A stretch of 10,639 nucleotides of DNA, from the NCBI GenBank assembly GCA_003241485.1, contig QFQD01000095.1, positions 1 to 10,639 of the forward strand, given 5' to 3'. The translations under genes were made by a program, and so were the position numbers. This DNA is from Ancylobacter novellus. GTDB taxonomy: Bacteria > Pseudomonadota > Alphaproteobacteria > Rhizobiales > Xanthobacteraceae. Below are positions 5,755-10,639 of this stretch, piece by piece. Numbering within the stretch: position 1 is the first letter of the stretch; each line of letters begins with the position of its first letter. The notes below the pieces were generated by a model. The model searched no databases and had not been told where the DNA came from. It worked only from the letters and a program-made list of their open reading frames with translations.

Positions 5755-7739
5755 ACCCGGAGATCGGCCATTACGCGCTCGTGCTGGCGCTCGCCATCGC
5801 CATTCTGCAGACAGCGATCCCGATCTGGGGCGCGCGGGTCGGCGATGCCGCGCTGATGCGCGTGGGGCCGCCGCTGGCCATCGCCTTCTTCGGCTTTGTG
5901 AGCCTCGCCTTCGCGGTGCTGACCCTCGCTTATGTGCAGTCCGATTTCTCGGTGCTGAACGTGGTCGAGAACTCGCATTCGCTGAAGCCGCTGCTCTACC
6001 GCATCACCGGCGTGTGGGGGAACCATGAGGGTTCCATGCTGCTCTGGGTGCTGGTGCTGGCGCTGTTCGGCGCGCTGGTGGCGCTGTTCGGCGCCAACCT
6101 GCCGGCGACGCTGAAGGCCAATGTGATCGGCGTGCAGGGCTCGGTGGGCGTGGCCTTCCTGGCGTTCATCCTGTTCACCTCCAACCCGTTCATCCGGGTG
6201 ATGCCGGCCCCCGCCGAGGGGCAGGACCTCAACCCGGTGCTGCAGGATATCGGCCTCGCCATCCACCCGCCGCTGCTCTATCTCGGCTATGTCGGCTTCT
6301 CCATCACCTTCGCCTTCGCCGTCGCGGCGCTGATCGACGGGCGCATCGATGCCGCCTGGGCGCGCTGGGTGCGGCCCTGGGCGCTGGCCGCCTGGGCCTT
6401 CCTCACCGTCGGCATCGCCATGGGCTCCTACTGGGCCTATTACGAGCTTGGCTGGGGCGGCTGGTGGTTCTGGGACCCGGTAGAGAACGCCTCGCTGATG
6501 CCGTGGTTCGCCGGCACCGCGCTGATCCACTCCGCCGTGGTGATGGAAAAGCGCGACGCGCTGAAGGTGTGGACCATCCTTCTCGCCATCCTCGCCTTCT
6601 CGCTGTCGCTGCTCGGCACCTTCCTGGTGCGTTCGGGCGTGCTGACCTCGGTGCACGCCTTCGCCACCGACCCCTCGCGCGGCGTGTTCATCCTCGGCAT
6701 CCTCACCTTCTTCATCGGCGGCTCGCTGGCGCTCTATGCGCTGCGCGCGCCGGCGCTGCGGCAGGGCGGCCTGTTCGCGCCGATCTCGCGCGAGGGCGCG
6801 CTGGTGCTGAACAACCTGCTGCTGACCGCCGCCGCCGCCGCCGTCTTCGTCGGCACGCTCTACCCGCTGGCGCTGGAGGCGTTCAACGGCGCGAAGATCA
6901 CCGTCGGCCCGCCCTATTTCAACCTGACGGTCGGCGCGCTCATGCTGCCGGTCGCCTTCGCCATGCCGTTCGGCCCGCTGCTCGCGTGGAAGCGCGGCGA
7001 CCTCGCCGGGGTGGCGCAGCGGCTGATGAGCGCGTTCGGCGCCGGCATCGTCGTCGCGGTGATCGTGCTCCATCTGCAGGGCGGCGGGCCGGTGCTGGCC
7101 CCGCTCGGCATCGGGCTGGCGGCGTTCATCATTCTCGGCGCGGCGGTGGATATCGCCGAGCGCGCGGGCCTCGGCCGTGTGCCGGCCGCCACCGCGCTGG
7201 CGCGGTTCAGGGGCCTGCCGCGCTCGACCTTCGGCGCGGCGATCGCCCATGCCGGTGTCGGCATCTGCCTGCTCGGCATGATCGCCGAGACCAGCTGGAA
7301 CGCCGAGCGCATCATCGGCGCGAAGATCGGCGACAGCTTCGATGTCGGCGGCTATGAGCTGACGCTCGCCCGCGTCGAGCCGCGCAACGGGCCGAACTAC
7401 CGCGACCTCGTCGGCGTGTTCACCATCCGCCGCGGCGGAGCGGAGATCGGCACCATCGAATCCTCCAAGCGCCTGTTCACCGCGCGCAACATGCCGACCA
7501 CCGAGGCGGGCATCCGCACCTTCGGCTTCAGCCAGCTCTATGTGAGCCTTGGCGACGAACTGCCGGGCAACGCCATCGGCGTGCGGGCCTACTGGAAGCC
7601 GCTGGTGACGTTGATCTGGCTCGGCGCGATCATCATGGCGTTCGGCGGGGCGCTTTCGCTCACCGACCGGCGCCTGCGCGTCGGCGCGCCCAAGCCCGCG
7701 CGCAAGCCCAAGGCCGCCGCGCCCGTGCCGGCGGAGTGA
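5751..7739 (+). CDS. ccmF: Cytochrome c haem lyase subunit CcmF (CycK)
   Basis: A 662-residue polytopic inner-membrane protein that attaches haem to apocytochrome c. The tryptophan-rich WWD haem-handling motif is intact (GWGGWWFWDPVENASLMPW, residues 234-252). The four histidines expected from E. coli CcmF are found at His172 (AIHPPLLY), His260 (LIHSAVV), His302 (SVHAFATDPSRG) and His500 (IAHAGVGIC). Length matches the usual 640-670. Many hydrophobic segments run through the first 500 residues, with a periplasmic domain (about 515-615) and a final membrane helix before a basic, alanine/proline-rich tail. It overlaps ccmE by four bases at its start and touches the start of ccmH at its end, so the block is co-translated. 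Confidence 0.97.
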   Translation: MNPEIGHYALVLALAIAILQTAIPIWGARVGDAALMRVGPPLAIAFFGFVSLAFAVLTLAYVQSDFSVLNVVENSHSLKPLLYRITGVWGNHEGSMLLWVLVLALFGALVALFGANLPATLKANVIGVQGSVGVAFLAFILFTSNPFIRVMPAPAEGQDLNPVLQDIGLAIHPPLLYLGYVGFSITFAFAVAALIDGRIDAAWARWVRPWALAAWAFLTVGIAMGSYWAYYELGWGGWWFWDPVENASLMPWFAGTALIHSAVVMEKRDALKVWTILLAILAFSLSLLGTFLVRSGVLTSVHAFATDPSRGVFILGILTFFIGGSLALYALRAPALRQGGLFAPISREGALVLNNLLLTAAAAAVFVGTLYPLALEAFNGAKITVGPPYFNLTVGALMLPVAFAMPFGPLLAWKRGDLAGVAQRLMSAFGAGIVVAVIVLHLQGGGPVLAPLGIGLAAFIILGAAVDIAERAGLGRVPAATALARFRGLPRSTFGAAIAHAGVGICLLGMIAETSWNAERIIGAKIGDSFDVGGYELTLARVEPRNGPNYRDLVGVFTIRRGGAEIGTIESSKRLFTARNMPTTEAGIRTFGFSQLYVSLGDELPGNAIGVRAYWKPLVTLIWLGAIIMAFGGALSLTDRRLRVGAPKPARKPKAAAPVPAE

Positions 7740-7741
7740 GA

Positions 7742-8239
7742 ATGATGCGTCGCGCGCTCCTCCTTGCCGTCCTCGCGCTCGGGCTGATGGCCGGCCCGCT
7801 TCATGCCGTGCAGCCCGACGAGGTGCTGCCCGATGCCGCGCAGGAGGCGCGGGCGCGCGAGCTTTCCAAGGAACTGCGCTGCATGGTCTGTCAGAATCAG
7901 TCGATCGACGATTCCGACGCGCCGCTGGCCAAGGATCTGCGCATTCTGGTGCGCGAGCGCATCAAGGCCGGCGACAGCAACCGGCAGGTGCTGGATTTCC
8001 TCGTCGCGCGCTATGGCGAATTCGTGCTGATGCGCCCGACTTTGCACGGCGCCAACCTGCTGCTCTGGCTGGCGCCGTTCGCGGTGCTGGTAGTGGGCGG
8101 GGCGGGAATCTTCATCGCCTATCGCCGCCGCCGCGCCCCCGCGCCGACCGTGCCGCTGAGCGCGGAGGAGGAGGGCCGGCTGGCCGATCTGCTGGCCGGA
8201 ACGGACGGCGAGACGGCACGCGACGTTACGAAACTTTAA
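7742..8239 (+). CDS. ccmH: Apocytochrome c thiol reductase CcmH (CycL)
   Basis: A 165-residue periplasmic, membrane-anchored thiol oxidoreductase that reduces the apocytochrome CXXCH cysteines before haem ligation. A signal peptide (about 1-20, ending LHA) is followed by the three-helix CcmH domain with the redox motif LRCMVCQNQSIDDSDAPLAKD; the cysteines are Cys47 and Cys50. The typical DFLVARYGEFVLMRP follows, then a C-terminal membrane anchor (about 106-128) and RRRR on the cytoplasmic side. Starts at GTG 7736, ATG 7742 or ATG 7745 are all possible; I chose 7742 because GGAG at 7733-7736 is five bases before it. Length is that of the short alphaproteobacterial form, with CcmI as a separate protein. 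It is the last gene of the block. Confidence 0.95.
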   Translation: MMRRALLLAVLALGLMAGPLHAVQPDEVLPDAAQEARARELSKELRCMVCQNQSIDDSDAPLAKDLRILVRERIKAGDSNRQVLDFLVARYGEFVLMRPTLHGANLLLWLAPFAVLVVGGAGIFIAYRRRRAPAPTVPLSAEEEGRLADLLAGTDGETARDVTKL

Positions 8240-8263
8240 CGCCACAGCCAGCCTGCGTTAAGG
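8234..8263. repeat. Inverted repeat overlapping the ccmH stop
   Basis: TTAACGC (8236-8242) is the perfect reverse complement of GCGTTAA (8255-8261); a T-G wobble and a C-G pair extend it to nine pairs around a 12-nt loop. It includes the ccmH stop codon. No T-run follows, so intrinsic termination is doubtful. It could mark the 3' end of the ccm mRNA or be an operator upstream of degP. Confidence 0.4.
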
Positions 8264-8279
8264 AGACGGTCCCTATCTT
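8252..8279 (+). promoter_or_regulatory. Weak heat-shock-like (RpoH) promoter candidate for degP
   Basis: CCTATCT at 8272-8278 fits the CYTATNT form of the -10 element described for alphaproteobacterial heat-shock promoters. The upstream CCTG (8252-8255) matches only three of four bases of CTTG, and the spacing of 16 is one short of the usual 17-18. The same bases TATCTT (8274-8279) could be a housekeeping -10, but no matching TTGACA-like box is visible. Transcription would begin near 8285. This is a suggestion from motif and gene function only. Confidence 0.3.
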
Positions 8280-8326
8280 CTCGTTCGAACCTTCCCGGTT
8301 GGGGAAGCGAGATTTCGTCGAACGAG
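8280..8326 (+). promoter_or_regulatory. degP leader stem-loop masking the ribosome binding site
   Basis: CTCGTTCGA (8280-8288) is the perfect reverse complement of TCGAACGAG (8318-8326). Nested inside is a second perfect stem, CTTCCC (8291-8296) with GGGAAG (8302-8307), loop GGTTG. The degP Shine-Dalgarno sequence GAGGA (8324-8328), seven bases before the ATG, has its first three bases inside the right arm. In an mRNA starting upstream of 8280 this would restrict ribosome access and could melt with heat. If transcription starts near 8285, the left arm would be mostly missing and the repeat is better read as a DNA operator. The left arm also contains the palindrome GTTCGAAC. Confidence 0.5.
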
Positions 8327-8335
8327 GACCGACAC

Positions 8336-9919
8336 ATGCCGCGCAACGCGCCCTTCGAAACCTCCAAGAATGCTTCGTCCATGCTGCGCAGCCGCCGCAC
8401 GCGCCTGCTCGCCGGCGTGTTCACCCTGGCGCTTGCCGGTGGTGCGGTCGGCGCCTTCGTGCTGCCCGACGTCGTCACCCCCGCCCAGGCGCAGCTGAGC
8501 ACCAACCAGCCGACCAACACCTTCTCCTTCGCCGACATCGTCGAGAAGGTCTCGCCGGCCGTCGTCAGCGTGAAGGTGAAGAAGGACGAGGACCAGCTCG
8601 CCTCGAACGATGACGAGCCCGGCGCGCAGAACGTGCCCCCGCAGATCGAGCGCTTCATGCGCCGCTTCGGCTTCGGCCCGGGTGGCCCCGGCGCGCCCGG
8701 CGGCCCGGACATGGGCCCGCGTCGCGGCGGTCCCGGCGGCGGCCACGGCCGTGTCGTCGGCCAGGGCTCCGGCTTCTTCATCTCCGCCGACGGCTATGTC
8801 GTGACCAACAACCACGTCGTGGACGGCGCCTCGGAAGTCGATGTCACGCTCACCGACGGCAAGAGCTACACCGCCAAGGTGATCGGCACCGACCCGCGCA
8901 CCGACGTGGCGCTGCTCAAGGTCGACGGCAAGGACAATTTCCCCTGGGTGAAGCTCGCCGAGAGCGCCCCGCGCGTGGGTGACTGGGTTGTGGCGGTCGG
9001 CAATCCGTTCGGCCTCGGCGGCACGGTGACGGCGGGTATCGTCTCGGCGCGTGGCCGCGACATCGGCTCGGGCCCATATGACGACTTCCTGCAGATCGAC
9101 GCCCCGATCAACCGCGGCAATTCGGGCGGCCCGACCTTCGGCCTCAATGGCGAGGTTATCGGCGTGAACACCGCCATCGTCTCCCCCTCGGGCGGCAATG
9201 TCGGCATCGCCTTCGCCATTCCCTCCGAGACCGTGTCCGAGGTGGTCGAGGCGCTGAAGTCCGGCGGCCAGGTGGCGCGCGGCTATGTCGGCGTGCAGAT
9301 CCAGCCGGTGAGCGACGAGGTCGCCGAGGCGATGGACCTCAAGGAGACCACGGGCGCGCTCATCGCCCAGGTCCAGGCCGGTACGCCCGGCGAGAAGGCC
9401 GGCCTCAAGCCGGGCGACATCGTGACCGCCATCGACGGCTCCACGATCAAGGACTCCCGCGAAATGTCGCGTGAGATCGCCCGCAAGAAGCCCGGCGTGA
9501 CGGTGAAGCTGAGCGTGCTGCGCGACGGCAAGTCAATCACCGTTCCGGTGACCCTGGAGCAGCTGCCGACCGACGTCGCCTCGAACGACGCGGCCAAGAG
9601 CGGCCCGGAATCGGAGAAGGGCGCCCCCGGCGTGCCGCGCCTCGGCCTCTCGCTGGCGCCCGCCAAGGGTGTGGCCGGTGCGGGTGACCTCGGTGTCGTC
9701 ATCACCGAGGTGGACCCGAACGGCCCCGGCGCCGAGCGTGGCCTGAAGGCCGGTGACGTCATCCTCGACGTCGGCGGCAAGCCGGTCATGACCCCCGCCG
9801 ATGTGCGCGACGGCCTCGCCGCCGCGAAGAAGGACAACCGCAAGGCCGTGCTGATGCGCGTCAAGTCCGAGCAGGGCACCCGCTTCGTCGCGGTCTCCCT
9901 CGGCGACAACCGCGGCTGA
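8336..9919 (+). CDS. degP: Periplasmic serine endoprotease DegP/HtrA (Do family)
   Basis: A 527-residue envelope protease and chaperone that degrades misfolded periplasmic proteins. A long basic N-terminus leads into a hydrophobic stretch and AQAQ, suggesting signal cleavage near residue 53. The trypsin-like domain holds the triad His160 (TNNHVV), Asp190 (RTDVALLK) and Ser263 (RGNSGGPTF). PDZ1 spans about 315-405 (RGYVGVQIQP start) and PDZ2 about 436-524 (LGLSLAP start). An unusual Gly/Pro/Arg-rich insert at about 111-142 sits just before the protease core, where E. coli DegP has its LA loop. ATG 8336 has GAGGA at 8324-8328; a later ATG at 8381 (MLRSRRTR) would also leave a signal peptide. 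It has its own leader and terminator and so is probably an independent transcript. Confidence 0.96.
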   Translation: MPRNAPFETSKNASSMLRSRRTRLLAGVFTLALAGGAVGAFVLPDVVTPAQAQLSTNQPTNTFSFADIVEKVSPAVVSVKVKKDEDQLASNDDEPGAQNVPPQIERFMRRFGFGPGGPGAPGGPDMGPRRGGPGGGHGRVVGQGSGFFISADGYVVTNNHVVDGASEVDVTLTDGKSYTAKVIGTDPRTDVALLKVDGKDNFPWVKLAESAPRVGDWVVAVGNPFGLGGTVTAGIVSARGRDIGSGPYDDFLQIDAPINRGNSGGPTFGLNGEVIGVNTAIVSPSGGNVGIAFAIPSETVSEVVEALKSGGQVARGYVGVQIQPVSDEVAEAMDLKETTGALIAQVQAGTPGEKAGLKPGDIVTAIDGSTIKDSREMSREIARKKPGVTVKLSVLRDGKSITVPVTLEQLPTDVASNDAAKSGPESEKGAPGVPRLGLSLAPAKGVAGAGDLGVVITEVDPNGPGAERGLKAGDVILDVGGKPVMTPADVRDGLAAAKKDNRKAVLMRVKSEQGTRFVAVSLGDNRG

Positions 9920-9978
9920 TAGATCGGTTCCGGCTGCCGTCTGTTCCGTCGCCCCCAAGGCTGCAGCTGGTCCGGTGG

Positions 9979-10019
9979 CGCGGGGAGCCTGAAACAAGGC
10001 TTCCCGCGTCGTCTTTTTT
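9979..10019 (+). terminator. Intrinsic terminator of degP
   Basis: CGCGGGGAGCC (9979-9989) pairs with GGCTTCCCGCG (9998-10008) with one G-T wobble, giving an 11-bp GC-rich stem with an 8-nt loop. TCGTC and then six Ts (10014-10019) follow. It lies 60 bases after the degP stop and is the clearest terminator in the window, separating degP from the next regulator. Confidence 0.92.
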
Positions 10020-10032
10020 GGCAGGGGCGACA

Positions 10033-10052
10033 GAGCCGCGTTTGGGCGGCTC
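10033..10052. repeat. Perfect 7-bp hairpin between degP terminator and the next regulator
   Basis: GAGCCGC (10033-10039) and GCGGCTC (10046-10052) flank a GTTTGG loop. A nearby GGCTC at 10065-10069 could pair alternatively with GAGCC of the left arm. No T-run follows. It lies in the 5' region of the second response regulator; role unknown. Confidence 0.35.
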
Positions 10053-10186
10053 GCATAGGCGCGAGGCTCGAAATGACGTACATGGTGACGGGTTCGAATC
10101 TTACCGCTGCCTTTGATTCCGGTCCGGGCCGGGGCGCTCGCGTGCTCGATCCGGCGGAACTCAGAAATCAGGCTGATGACGCCGCC

Positions 10187-10639
10187 ATGCGCCTGCTTAT
10201 CGTCGAGGACGACCGCGATGCCGCCGACTATCTGCGCAAGGCGTTCCGCGAGGCCGGCCATGTGGTGGACGTTGCCGGCGATGGCGAGGAGGGCCTCGCC
10301 CTCGCGCTGGACGGCGGCTACGACGTGCTGGTCGTCGACCGCATGCTGCCGCGCCGCGACGGCCTCTCGCTGATTACCGAACTGCGCGGCCATGGCGACA
10401 AGACGCCGACGCTGATTCTCTCGGCGCTGGGTCAGGTGGACGACCGCGTGACGGGGCTGCGTGCCGGCGGCGACGACTATCTGCCCAAGCCCTATGCCTT
10501 TTCCGAGCTGCTCGCGCGTGTCGAGGCGCTGGCGCGCCGTGGCGGCCCGCAGGCGGCCGACACCGTCTATCGCGTGGCCGATCTCGAACTCGACCGGCTG
10601 GCGCATCGCGTCGCCCGCGGCGGGCAGGAGATCGTGCTG
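10187..10639 (+). CDS. OmpR-family response regulator (partial, runs off the right edge)
   Basis: The first 151 codons of a second two-component regulator. The receiver shows MRLLIVEDDRDAADYLRKAF, phosphoacceptor Asp51 in VVDRMLPRRDG, switch Ser79 in LILSALG, and Lys101 in LPKPY. The start of the winged-helix domain follows (YRVADLELDRLAHRVARGGQ). ATG 10187 fits the family start but has no clear ribosome site. The same frame is open to ATG 10073, which has GAGG at 10063-10066 six bases before it and would add 38 residues (MTYMVTGSNLTAAFDSGPGR and onward), though codon bias there is weaker. Rhizobial genomes as I recall them have a regulator/kinase pair just after degP, so a kinase probably follows outside the window. 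It differs from FeuP in sequence, so it is not a duplicate. Confidence 0.92.
   Translation, partial: MRLLIVEDDRDAADYLRKAFREAGHVVDVAGDGEEGLALALDGGYDVLVVDRMLPRRDGLSLITELRGHGDKTPTLILSALGQVDDRVTGLRAGGDDYLPKPYAFSELLARVEALARRGGPQAADTVYRVADLELDRLAHRVARGGQEIVL

Noticed and set aside
5565..7250. Very long minus-strand open frame (561 codons) opposite ccmE/ccmF.
   Set aside because: High GC content removes stops from antisense frames; the product is low-complexity Arg/Gln/Glu/His-rich and unlike any family, while the plus strand carries an unambiguous ccmF.
10020..10111. tRNA-like stretch: GGCAGGG at one end, GGTTCGAATC T-loop signature and CGCTGCC at the other, 92 nt apart.
   Set aside because: The putative T stem has only one normal pair plus two wobbles, there is no recognisable D arm or anticodon stem, one acceptor pair is mismatched and no CCA follows. 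The frame through it is also open. Probably coincidence; a tRNAscan run would settle it.

Overview
This is a high-GC window with strong third-position G/C bias, almost certainly from an alphaproteobacterium of the Hyphomicrobiales (rhizobia and relatives). The evidence is the gene set and order: a FeuP/FeuQ-like two-component pair, a glycine-zipper lipoprotein, the cytochrome c maturation block ccmI-ccmE-ccmF-ccmH (rhizobial cycH-J-K-L), a DegP/HtrA protease and a second OmpR-family response regulator. Genus cannot be fixed by eye.

Left part (1-1395). A probable minus-strand gene runs off the left edge (1-117). Divergent from it is a small phage-type lysis cassette on the plus strand: a GH108 muramidase (196-920) broken by an internal deletion plus frame change, then a membrane-anchored i-spanin candidate (917-1165), and an o-spanin lipoprotein candidate (1059-1325) that starts inside the previous gene in another frame, as in the Rz/Rz1 arrangement. 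A 12-bp perfect GC hairpin (1330-1362) closes the cassette.

Centre left (1396-4030). A FeuP-like regulator and FeuQ-like histidine kinase overlap by one base, followed by a small outer-membrane lipoprotein gene. A pair of GTGACG repeats ten bases apart sits just after the kinase stop and could be a regulator site.

Centre (4031-8239). ccmI, ccmE, ccmF and ccmH are packed with short gaps or 4-base overlaps. Their products supply apocytochrome c chaperoning (CcmI), the haem chaperone (CcmE), haem attachment (CcmF) and thiol reduction of the CXXCH motif (CcmH). The ccmABCDG genes are not here. The ccmI leader holds two overlapping, mutually exclusive inverted repeats.

Right part (8240-10639). 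degP has its own leader, which contains a 9-bp inverted repeat whose right arm covers part of the Shine-Dalgarno sequence; this is either a candidate RNA switch or an operator. degP ends at a good intrinsic terminator. A second OmpR-type response regulator begins at 10187 (or possibly 10073) and runs off the right edge.

Most of the window is conserved core envelope and respiration biology. The parts worth a second look are the decayed stand-alone lysis cassette, the degP leader and the ccmI leader. I see no CRISPR array, insertion sequence, rRNA or convincing tRNA.
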